In this document: piece after piece, positions 51,996 to 62,191 of the stretch
Position numbering within the stretch: position 1 is the stretch's first letter
Layout of the letters: every line of letters begins with the position of its first letter
DNA from: Pyrocephalus nanus
Taxonomy: Eukaryota; Chordata; Aves; Passeriformes; Tyrannidae
DNA length: 64,000 bases
Assembly: GCA_038380795.1 (NCBI GenBank)
Contig: CM076266.1
Span: 42,058,425-42,122,424, forward strand
Direction: 5' to 3'
The notes under the pieces: generated by a model
Database searches by the model: none
What the model was told of the DNA's origin: nothing
Seen by the model: only the letters and a program-made list of their open reading frames with translations
Translations under genes and position numbers: made by a program

Positions 51996-54049
51996 GGTTT
52001 TTATAAAAATGACACTCAAACAAGGAAAGATGACTTCTCAAAATGTCACCAATAACAGAAGTTCCATGAGGTCACAGTTGCATATAGAGACAGAGTATGT
52101 TGCACTGATCAGACTGTCAGTTCCTTCTCCAAGGGAGGCTCCCTCATAAGAGCATCTGATCACTTCCATGCAAAAGCAATCCCACTGAGGTAAGAGGAAT
52201 ATATAACTGTAAAGTTTAGCTCAGCTTACGAAAATGTCAGAGAATGGGGGAACACCCACTTTACTCCATGACTGCTTTCTTCAAGTATCTCAAATCAAAA
52301 GTATTCTTTTAGTGCTGGCAAATGTCAAGAAAACATATATGATACGCCTACAAACTGTGCAAAAGCACTCCATTTCAAACTGTAAGAAAAGAAAGAAATT
52401 CTAAAAATAGTGAGATAAAATCACAGCTCAACACCACTGAGGAAAGTTGTAACCAAGGATGAAATAATTTTTCTTAGGATCACAGGTGAATACATCAGTT
52501 TTTGAATATCATTCTGCTTGTCAAACATAACACATTTTTACCTTTGGTAGCAGAAAGCAGCCAAAGGAAAAAATCAGTCTAGGAGGAGAGAAAACATCTG
52601 TTACATTAACTACTTAGCTGTGGGAATATATACTCATGTGTTTTAAAGAATCAGCCAGGACATATGAGCACATATTTAGTTTCTCATATTGTCTAAATTC
52701 TGCAATGTAGTTTTCACTTTAATTTTAATAACTAAGAAATGAAGTTGAGCTCTTCTATGGACAAGTGAGCATACTATACATAGGCAACATTGATTTTAAA
52801 ACTTATTTAAATATGAGTAAAGGGCTATTTTCAGCCACTCTATTTTTTTCTCTTTTCTTGCAAAAGAAGTGTAATTTTTTTTCCTGTATTGCAAAACATT
52901 ACCATGATACTGGGGAACATTTGTTTTCAATTGTATTTTATATGGTATATGGAGCATGGAGAGCATTTGCATCTGAGGTTTTCGGGGGGGGGGATTTGTG
53001 AAGAGGATCTGTGAAATTTCTGTTAAATGTGTGAGAATGAAGAAACAGGAGAAGAGAAGGCTGAGTATGAAATCATGTATGTACATATATGTACTGGATG
53101 AGTACATATTTATCCAGAATGAAGTCTTTTGCAAATATTTTAGCATTATCCCTCTGCTCTTGACGATTGAGGTGGAGATGCTTGGGATACCTAACAAAGC
53201 AGATGAAATGCTAGCCTTAGTGACTGAGGAGTAGTTATACACAGGGAAATTATAACTGTACTGAGAGCTAACACACTAGTCACTTTTGTCTGAAAATTCA
53301 CTAGACTAGATCACATGAAGAGTTTGAAGGGGGCACCTAAATATGAGGACGGATTTCACAGGGATCTGCTTTTATATTGTTTAAACTTGGAAAAGGCACA
53401 GAAGAAGGGTGGATTTATACAGTACTGACTGTTACTGACTTGGACTACCACGATCTCCTGTAGACAGCTTGTTTTACTATTGTCTGCTCAAGGCTGCAGA
53501 GAGGTATTTTTACCCTTAGAGGTGAAATGGCTAGGAAATGGTTAAGCATCTGCTAGCTGTGGTTTTTTAGGCAGGAAGATAATGGTCCTTAAAAAAAATG
53601 TTTAGCTTTTCCCTTTTTTCTTTTCACTTTCACTATGCTAGAAGCACATTTCTTTAACATTATATCCCTTTTGATGAAATAAGCAAACTACATAGCTTAA
53701 AAGCTATTTAGCAACTTAAATAGCTACAGCCAGTAAAGGTATATAATAACAGAAAACTCAGACAGATTTTCTTAAACTATAACCACTTCAGAGAAGCAAA
53801 TCTTTTCCTCTCCTCATTACCAGTCTGCATACCTGGTGATTTCCTAATGCAGTTAAAGTCCCTAATGCAGTTATCATCAAAGTCCCAACCCTCAGATTTC
53901 ACTGGAACAAATTATTATCTTAAACCAACTCATTATTCTTTATACCCTCCCATGTGATAGCCAGGCAATCTATTTATATCTCTGCCAATAAAATAAACTA
54001 ACAATAATTTAAAGGAACAATGTATGTCCCCAAGGACTGTGTGTGTATG
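51996..54049. other. Intergenic DNA between the solo LTR and the first CR1 fragment
   Basis: AT-rich sequence with no recognisable gene. A G9 run occurs at about 52985. Opposed open frames at 52.8-53.24 kb (148 codons minus, 78 plus) show no similarity I recognise and are probably chance. A short direct repeat CCTAATGCAGTTA lies at 53842 and 53860. Confidence 0.55.
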
Positions 54050-54115
54050 TAGAATCATAAAATACCAGATTAGAAGGTGACCTCATGGATCATCAGGTCC
54101 AACCTTTCTCAGTAA
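54050..54115 (-). mobile_element. CR1 3'-end fragment, minus orientation
   Basis: AGAATCATAAAATACCAGAT followed by AGAAGGTGACCTCATGGATC and ATCAGGTCCAACC matches, with divergence, the antisense CR1 3' end (AGAATCA..., GGAAGGGACCT, GATCATCNAGTCCAACC). It is more diverged than the copy at 58.49 kb. The right boundary is unclear. Confidence 0.7.
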
Positions 54116-54842
54116 AAAGAAACCTGTGGGTAAGAAGTGGTCGCACTGGCATTTTCTAATGACCTTCTGTTTTTCTCTTTGCTAGAGTAAAAGCCCTATT
54201 GCAATCCGGATTTCTAGCAGGGCTAGTGTGCTCCAGCACTACATCTTGACCATGATGAAAGCTGGAGGCTCATCTTTGTCTATGTAACAGGTGCTGCACA
54301 GATGAGAGCAGTACATGCTCCTACATGGTGCTTGCACTTTTTTGTGGATGAATGCAGAGCTCATTCTTCACTATTCATCCACCTTCTACAGCTGACATGA
54401 CAGCTAAAAAGACATGGAAGGGGTCATTTTATCTGTAGGTCTGTCAGTGCTGTACTGTACTCTTTGTACACTGAAAACAGAAGTAAAATATAACCTGTTT
54501 CCTATGTGATAGCAATTGTTAGACAATTTTTTTCTGGCTGCTCAAAACTAGTACTGAAGTAGACAATAAAAACAATCTGGAGTTATTTCTCTTTTATCCA
54601 AAGTCTGACAAAGACCTTAACTGAGAAAATAATAGAAGCTTGTTGAACAGTTGATAATATCAAATATTGTGACACACAAAAGAAAGCCACAAGTTTTGTC
54701 TTCTTAAAATTCTCCCTCACCTAACTGCTAAAAAAGTGCTAGGCAACAGTGTATTAATGATTTCAATACAGTGATCCAATTAAGGCAGCCTGAACTTCAA
54801 AAATCTCACAAGTTTCCTGTCTCTCACAAAACATTAGCTTTT

Positions 54843-54948
54843 ATTAGGGACATGTCTTAGTGGTGGATTTGGCTGTGTAGGGTTAACAGATAGACTCAAT
54901 GATTTTAAAGATCTTTTCCAAACTAAAAGATGCTTTGAAGCTATGAAA
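54843..54948 (+). mobile_element. CR1 3'-end fragment, plus orientation
   Basis: The sequence resembles the sense CR1 3' UTR: GTCTTAGTGGTGGATTTGGC, then GGGTTAACAGATAGACTCAA, then AAAGATCTTTTCCAAACTAA and a degenerate ATGATTCTATGA-like terminus. It faces the fragment about 800 bp to its left in opposite orientation. Old and diverged. Confidence 0.75.
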
Positions 54949-57900
54949 ATTTTTACTGCAAAATTTCATGGAATTCCAGTTGCCTTCCGTATTACAATAC
55001 ACAATGACAACACTGTCTTGGCCAAAGAGGGATTCCAGGAAGCCCTTCTGTATATCCACTCTGTGGTGTGAACAATAATACTATTTCTCCAGAAAGATAG
55101 AGTTAATCACAGTAATAATTCTGTTTGCCAAGGAAATAATTTATTTTTGTGTATGTACAGAGCAAGGAAATGCTGTTTCTGTGTCACTCTGGGTAACATG
55201 GGTGCACTTCTAGGTGATCTGCAAGTAGTACAGGCCTGGGCTGCTTTGAGATAGGAAATAAAAGGTGCACCTCTAATTTGGTGAGAAAGAGGTTTTCATC
55301 TCTTATCCAAGAGAATTGCCTTAGCCATCAAGTATTGAGGAAGGTAGTGTGGCTATGTGATAGGCACCATGGAACACATAACAGAAAGGTTGGAGGTCTT
55401 CTACTCCTGGGAGTTATCCTCAGTTGTGAAAGGGGGTGGAGAAGCATAAGGATGCAAAAGTTCTGGTCTAGAAATTCTGAGAGATGCCACCAACAACAGG
55501 GAGCTCCTGTCAATGAGCATTTATGTTGTAACATGACAGATAATTCCCATTAAAGCCTGATAAACTGCAACTGAATAGGAAAATCTTTCTGCTCTTAGGA
55601 CTTAAAGCTTGATTGAACAAGTGTTTCTTGGTATTGTAGGAAGGCTTTTGTCTTTGCAGTAGAAATTATTTTATTTAATACTTACTTAGATTATAACATT
55701 TTAAATTATAGTCTGCCCTGCAATAAGACAAATGTATGCATCTAAACCCTGGAAATCATGCAAATCATAGACATGTAAATATCACGCAAAACTTTTCTTT
55801 CTAAATAGAAAAAATATTTGATCACACAATTAGTGGTTAATGAGCCAGCTCGAGTAAAATTGTGCAAATAGTGTAGTCATTTTTCTTGTGATGAGTCTGT
55901 TCTTACTAGAGGAGTTTATAAAGAATATATATTTCATTCACAGACCACAATCTATCTACATTTCAGCAGATGTTTTCTCACAGCAGAAATTTTGGAAACA
56001 AAAAGTCAGTCTTTTTCACCACAAGACATGAATCACACTGCAGTAGTGTGGAAACCACAGTTTGAATATGATGCACATTCAGAAATAACAAAATCAAAGA
56101 TAGCAGTCTACTGTGATAACTGTAATTCTTAAGAATTTCTACTGGAAATCCTGTGTTCTTTATGAACAAAAATAAAGTCTATAGTTTACTTATGAATGAG
56201 AGTGATTAAATTCTTCTTTGTCTGGGTATTTTTAGTTTATATTTATTCTCATTTAAAACTATGTCTCACTGCGCTTTGTGGATGTGAGATTTTATTTACA
56301 CTTAAATTTTAAAAAAATTAAAAATGAAGTTGATTTCCTTTTCTTGCATCTTTCCATCAGTCTTTTGCCACACCATGTTTTAGATTCACTTTCTTTTCTT
56401 CTTGAAGCCCTAAAATTTCCTCACTCCAGGACTCAGGAGTCACAGCCAGCTTCTATCCTGACCTTATGGTAACTGTGGACTAAAAAATAATAATTAAAAA
56501 ATCTTAGTTTCTGAGCATCTTTGCTTTTATATGAGGTTTGTTATATCCAAGCTGCTAGTTATGCAAATGAATATAACCTTGCAGGGAGGTCTCTAACTCA
56601 GGTCAGCTGTGCCTGCTCTGCACTGTGACACAGATAGTGAAGGCAGCACCAGTGTCAACTCAGCATGGTTTGCTGGAGAGATGCTGGATTGGCCATTGCT
56701 GTGCTGTGATGTGTGGCTTTCCCAGCAGATGCAGAGCTGGCTCCAGCACAGTGCTCTGCTTGGGGGAACTGTACCTCTCTCCAAGAGTTCTCCACCTCTT
56801 TTGTATTTGGACTGTGTTCATCAATTCCCTTTCCTCCCCTTCACTGGTATGTTCATCCTGCAGTCCTTGAATATACAGTATTTTTTCTCAATACCAGTAG
56901 TAGTTACTCAATATTAGGAGTTTTAATTTCATCATAAAGTCTGTGTTGTAACTGTAGCACAGATGGATGATGGGAGAAAAGAGAGATAAAGCACTCAAGG
57001 GAGAAGAAGCTACGTTAAATAGCTATGTAAGCTTGGTATGCCTTGTCTTCATGAAGGAGTTGCAAACCTGTCGTACTTGGGGGCTATCATTTTACCGCCC
57101 CTCCCAGACAGCTAAGCTCTAACACGTCTGAATGTCCTATAGACATTTATTTAAGGCTAGAAAAGACAGATCAAAGTGTCACAGAAAGTGACACGTAGAA
57201 GTAAAAGAATCCAAAATACATGCATTTTGTTAGCAGGCAGCCAAGATGCATGAAACCAAAGTCCATCCATTCCATCAGAATTATTAGAAAAAGCTCTACT
57301 CTGATTCTATAACTTGATCTCATAAAAAATGTTGATATTTTGGCCTGTGAAATAAAGGGCAGTTTGGCACAAGGAAGAATATGTTTACCTGCCTTTTCCA
57401 GGATCTTGTTGAGCAATTCTGAATTATCCTGCATTTAAAAACTACAAACGACATAGTAAGCATATATGTATTCAAAAAAGTTCTAGTTGAAATAATAATA
57501 AAAAAATTAATACTAACACCCTTTATTGTTCTTCCATACTGCAGTGCAGAAATGAAGCAAATAAATAAAACTGAATGCAACAGACCTCCACCTTCAGCTG
57601 AGGTTGAGATTATTAATGCATGCAGACAGATCAAATACTGTTGTGGTTTCACAACAGTTTCTTCTGTTTTACTTCCATATTTTTGAGAGCTTCCCTTAGG
57701 TAAGGAAGGCATCTGTTTATGTCTGAAAACAATAGATATGCTCAAGCTGGAATGTAGAGGAGGTTTCTCTTCGCTAAACAAGCACAGCACTCTCCTGGCA
57801 GGCTTGCCAAAGGGCACAACATAACTAAGAATATGAACTGCTCCACTTACCATCTCTGTAAAAACAAAAGGTTTTTCTCCAAACATGCCCTTAATGATAC

Positions 57901-58486
57901 CAGGAGAATGTATCTGAAGCTAATACTGGAATATTATCATTTACTTCCTGACACTGAGGAACCCTATCCATCAAAACTCACAAAAGTGGATTGCTTTCAA
58001 CATACTATAATTCAGATTATTACAGTGCAAAAAAAAGTAATAAGAAAATGGCAATGTGCCATGTCAGCAATAAACTTATGCATGGGCAGAGCAAAATACT
58101 GGCCACCCTACAGTCAGAGAGCTTTTGTCCTCATTTTTAATGAAATTAATGTTTAACCTTAAATGTCTACAATTATGCATGCAATTAAACATGTAGTCTA
58201 TAGAAATGAAATCAGGTCTACATTAACATGGTAAAAAAAAATTTGGCTAGGTTTTAAAGAATCAATCATGAAAAAGTTACATGTACACTACTAGTACGAG
58301 ATCAGTGTTAGAGATAATGCCTTGGCAATGGTATTTCCTTCAAGCTATGGTGAGAAGAGAAAAACACATTTTTAGTGCCGTCATTAAGTTAACATATTTC
58401 ATAATTAATAAAGAATCATGAGTCACTTTCTGGGAACAGCATTAAAGGAACTTCAGGACATGGTATTTGAAGAAAGAGAATTTGTG
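54949..58486. other. Intergenic DNA between CR1 copies
   Basis: Mostly AT-rich. A GC-richer patch at 56.58-56.85 kb is open in several frames on both strands but matches nothing I know; it may be an old repeat. A 188-codon minus-strand open frame (57320-57886) overlaps a 107-codon plus-strand frame (57833-58156); neither shows a recognisable domain. Confidence 0.5.
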
Positions 58487-59813
58487 AATCACAGAATAGA
58501 ATCACAGAATGTGCTGAGCTGGAAGGGACCCATAAGGATCATCAAGTCCAACCCTTAACCCTACACAAGACCATTCCTAAGACTGAGTGTGCCTGAGAGT
58601 ATCATCCAAATGCTTCTTGAACTCTGACCAGCTTGATGCTGTGATCACTTCCCTGGGGAGCCTGTTCTAATGCCCAACTACTCTCTGAGTGAAGAATCTT
58701 TTTCTAATATCCAACCTAAACCTTCCCTAATATAACTTCAGGCCATTCTCTGTGGTCCTGTCACTGGTCACCCCAGAGAAGAGATCAGTGCCTGCCCCTC
58801 CTCTTCCCCTCATGAGGAAGTCGTAACTGCAGTGAGATCTCCCCTCTGTCTTCTCTTCTCCAGGCTGAACAGACCAAGTGCCCTCAGCCACTTCTCATAC
58901 GGCTTCCCCTCAAGACCCTTCACTGTCTTTGTTGTCCTCCTTTGGACACTCTCTAATAGCTGAATATCTTTCTTATACTGCAGGGCCCAAAACTGCACAC
59001 AATATTCAAGGTGAAGCCACACCAGTGCAGAGCAGAGTGGAGCAATCACCTCCCTCGACCGGCTGATGATGCTTTGCCTGATGCCCCCCAGGACACGGTT
59101 GGCCCTCCTGGCTGCCAGGGCGCTGCTAACTCTGATTCAACTTGCCATCAACCAGCTCCCTTTCCATGAGACTGCTTTCCAGCATCTCATTCCCCAGTCT
59201 GTACATACTTCAAGGGTTGGCCCATCCCAGGTGCAGAAACTGGCACTTAACTGGTTGGTGATTGTCTAGTCCTGCAATTCGATGAGGTCTCTCTGCAGGG
59301 CTTCCCTGCCTCTGAGAGAGTCATCAGCTTCTCCCAGTTTTGTGTCATCTGCAAACTTGCTGAAGTCTCACTGAACTGAGACTGACAGGTCTGTGGTTTC
59401 TGAGATCCTGCTTCTTGCCCTTCTTGAAAATTGGGACAATATTCACCAGCTTTCAGTTATCTGGGACCTCTCTGGATTCCTAAGACCTCCCAAAAGTCAT
59501 TGAGAGAGGTTTTGTGATGACATCAGCCAGCTCTTTGAGGATTCTGGGACAAATCCTATCAGGACCCATAGATTTGTAGGGATCCAGCTGGAGCAGCAGA
59601 TCCTGCACGATTTCAGGGTCCACTTGCTGTTAATCATTCTCGCAGTCATCATCCTCCAGCTCAGGGCACTGAGACCCCCTTAGTCTGTCATCTGTGTTGA
59701 AGACAGAGGCAAAGAAAGTATTAAACTCCTCCTGTGGTAGTGTGGCTGGTCTGGCAGTCCGTGAAATGGATGGAGTAAAACTAAAGTTCCCAGATCTTCT
59801 TTTGGGTATCATT
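58487..59813 (-). mobile_element. CR1 LINE, 5'-truncated and internally deleted
   Basis: The left edge has the typical antisense CR1 3' terminus (AATCACAGAATAGAATCACA, then GGAAGGGACCCATAAGGATC). The minus strand encodes parts of CR1 ORF2. Positions 58810-59049 give the C-terminal reverse-transcriptase segment ([36 protein letters not shown]), and 59402-59812 give the upstream segment (FNTFFASVFNTDD, YKSMGPD, LKELADVITKPLS, VPIFKKGKK). Stops and frame breaks interrupt both. At about 59375 the sequence jumps from the downstream region straight to the upstream palm-domain region, so an internal piece is missing. The right boundary is approximate and may extend to about 59920. The copy cannot encode a working enzyme. 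CR1 subfamily (J- or Y-like) is a guess. Confidence 0.93.
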
Positions 59814-61358
59814 CAGACAGACTCTGCTCTACTTCATTATGAAATTCCTTTTCTAATCACATCTGATAAGAAGGCTAGTCCTTCTTGCATTGAGGAAGAG
59901 GAACCAGATCCTATGCCATAATTTCACACTTCTCTAATTTACTTCAAAAGAAAGAAAAACAGATTAATATGTTCCCTTCCTGCTTCTATAGGAAAATTAC
60001 AATGCTTTCCTGAGACTTCTTCATCTACCAGAAGGTTAATAGTAACATTAGTACATTTAATAAATGCACATTTAATAAATAGTACTTTTTATTAATAAAA
60101 CATAAAGACTTTTATAAAGTAAGGTCGAAAGTTTAAAGGTAAATGTAAAAGAAGTCCTCAGTTATCTTCTCATCTTCCTTTTCTGTTCTGCTTTTTAAAA
60201 AGTCTTTCTTCCTGAAATAGTTATCTATCTTTGTCTCGCATTCCAACTCTATTACACAAAAACTCTTACTAAGCCTTTTTTTCCCTCTAGTAATTCTTTT
60301 TTGCCCCTTCTAGCAGAAAGATGAAAGGCAAACAATTTCTCTTCAGAGTCTCCAGAATTATGAGAAGCAAGAGATCCATGCACAGAGGAAGTTCTATGCA
60401 CACTCAACTAAAGAAAATATCCCAAAAATATGTTTCTCAGTGACACAATTATTATCTGGAACAAGTCATTTTTCAGGTAATATACTTTAGGTATTGCAAT
60501 GAGAAAGTAACAGTCTGTATTTTAGATTAAAGGAGAATGTTTCCACTGAAGGCAAAAAAAAAATCGATTTTTTTATTATTATTATTTTGCTTGGGAATAA
60601 GAACCAAGAAATTACAACCAAGTATTTGTAATCTTCCAGAATAAAAGTATTCAATCCTCATCCTTAAGAGGAAGCTTTATGCATGTATTTTATTTTCATT
60701 AGCTATTTTGTATTATATTCTTTCTAATTTAAGAAGTAAATTTGGAACATTTCTTCTTAAAGAGATAAAAATTTACTTTTTGAAAGCTGAACAAATCCAC
60801 ACAGTGATTTGTTGAGCTTATTACAAAGTTTGAGATGCAATTTGTTGTGGGCACATCTGCGCTTTTGTATTTTGATAGAATTTCAGCTCAAAGTGTGAAA
60901 ATAACTGAAGTCAGTTTACTCTTGCAGGTGAATCAAATGGATCCTGACATGAGCAACAGAAACAGACAATCTAAATTACTTTCAAGAATAATGCATTTTA
61001 TCTAAAATAGGTAGTCCACCTGCTTTTTGTTTCTATTGGTTTAAGTTTTCATTCCCTGAAGGGGAAATATAAAGAATGGGAACTAATATCAAAAGATGAC
61101 AAGCTTTACAAATGTATCCAAGGGACACAAGTACACAGTGGCTTAGAAGGAAATTTAAAAAAAAAATAAAAAAAATAAAAAATAATAAAAAAAATAAAAA
61201 AAAATAAAATTATTTCCAGATATTTCTAAATTGTCAGCAATGGCAGTCTCTCCATAACTGGTGACATTATTTTAACTTAATCATCCACCCCAACAAATCC
61301 CCAAAACCCTTAGACAAGAAAGATCTTTCCAGTTCCTCTATTTTCTTTCTTATCTCAG
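59814..61358. other. AT-rich DNA between CR1 and the unidentified plus-strand gene
   Basis: No secure gene. It holds two exon-like blocks on the plus strand with good splice signals (59992-60034 and 60317-60476, discussed as findings), an ATT repeat at about 60575-60590 and a long A/T tract at 61149-61211. If the downstream gene is real, its promoter or upstream exons may lie here. Confidence 0.5.
61149..61211. repeat. (A)nT-rich tract
   Basis: About 60 bases of A runs separated by single T (AAAAT units). Simple repeat about 150 bp upstream of the proposed first exon of the plus-strand gene. Confidence 0.9.
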
Positions 61359-61430
61359 AAGGGAACCTGAGGTATAACTCAAGAAACAGGTAAAGAGAAA
61401 AGTTGCAGAAACAAAGTTTACCATTTCACT

Positions 61431-61578
61431 ATGCAAACCAATTGCAGACTTTCAGTGAAGCTCCTGGCAAAGCCCAGGATGTTCCCACTGACAGCTGAGT
61501 GCAGGCATCGGCTGGGACCAGCTGCTGCCCAACTTTTTTTGCCTTTGAGCTCTTTCGCTCCAGAGACAATCAATGCAG
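61431..61578 (+). CDS. Unidentified gene, candidate first coding exon
   Basis: A strong acceptor (pyrimidine-rich tract ending TTATCTCAG at 61358) opens an exon with stops in all three frames before ATG 61431, so it would be a 5' UTR-plus-start exon. The frame runs to a donor CAATGCAG/GTAATT at 61578 in phase 1. It encodes 49 residues, including MFPLTAECRHRLG from an in-frame second ATG at 61479, and then a Leu/Pro-rich segment. An alternative acceptor at 61447 would make the first ATG non-coding and imply earlier exons. I do not recognise the protein. The main support is that this frame continues through the next two exon-like blocks without a stop. Composition is richer in GC than the flanks. 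Confidence 0.45.
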
Positions 61579-61723
61579 GTAATTCTGTTCACATTAGACC
61601 TGTTCACAGATTAAAGCATGGCCTAAGTAACTCTGCTTATTCTGGTTCACATCACTGAAGGAAATGCCACACCTCCTCCTTTTTTTTTTTCTTCTGTAAT
61701 TTCTTTTAGTTTTTGCATTCCAG

Positions 61724-61751
61724 GCAACATGACATCTGCACAGTATAATCA
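61724..61751 (+). CDS. Unidentified gene, candidate 28-nt second exon
   Basis: A 28-nt micro-exon between a long T-rich tract ending TTGCATTCCAG and a near-perfect donor GTAAGTG. It accepts phase 1 from the previous exon (G plus GC gives Gly) and exits in phase 2. It reads N-M-T-S-A-Q-Y-N with CA of a split His codon. Its own ATG (61729) could be the real start if the preceding exon is untranslated. Too short for similarity; judged by splice signals and phase. Confidence 0.45.
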
Positions 61752-62064
61752 GTAAGTGACTTCTTGGGGATCCCCTCCATGTCCTACCACAGCTCTCCTT
61801 CCAGCCAAATCTTCTCCAGCCTCTCTTCTTTCACCCTAACGTCCCACTGCTGCCAGTATGCCCTACAGTTATTCAAAGGCTCAGTGGTGTACTATGGTAA
61901 GTGTTGTTCAAGGGCTACATTTACTGCAGAAAACTAACACTTATTACCTTTAAATCTTATGGCAGGTATGCGAAATACAGTTGTGTCAGACATCACAACT
62001 TTGCAAAACATAAGCATACCTCAACAAGTGTTGGCTAAACATATTTTCTTCATTCTTTTTTCAG

Positions 62065-62191
62065 TGAAAGTAAAAAAATGAAGATAAGGCAGATGACTCC
62101 TGCTTTGTTTTATTACATGAGTGATCTGGAACAGCCTTTGCCCCCAAAATCTATCATCAAGCATTTAAAAGATGAGAGTAAATACTTGCAG
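62065..62191 (+). CDS. Unidentified gene, candidate third exon
   Basis: A 127-nt block with a strong acceptor (TTCATTCTTTTTTCAG) and donor (TTGCAG/GTATAA). Only one frame is open, and it is the frame delivered by the 28-nt exon. It encodes ESKKMKIRQMTPALFYYMSD, then LEQPLPPKSIIKHLKDESKY and LQ, ending in phase 0 after 101 cumulative codons. The peptide is of mixed, soluble composition with a Lys-rich start and looks like real protein. I could not match it to a known family, nor to AGR3/AGR2, TSPAN13 or BZW2, which neighbour AHR in mammals. No convincing next exon was found before the window ends, so the gene is partial here. Confidence 0.5.

Noticed and set aside
57320..58156. 188-codon minus-strand frame overlapping a 107-codon plus-strand frame
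   Set aside because: No recognisable domain, no splice context, and runs of Ile/Phe/Ser typical of translated AT-rich DNA. A plus-strand block here (AEMKQINKTECNRPPPSAEV) meets a stop just before its only good donor.
58810..59812. Reverse-transcriptase-like open frames as host genes
   Set aside because: They are broken parts of CR1 ORF2 within a single retrotransposon copy.
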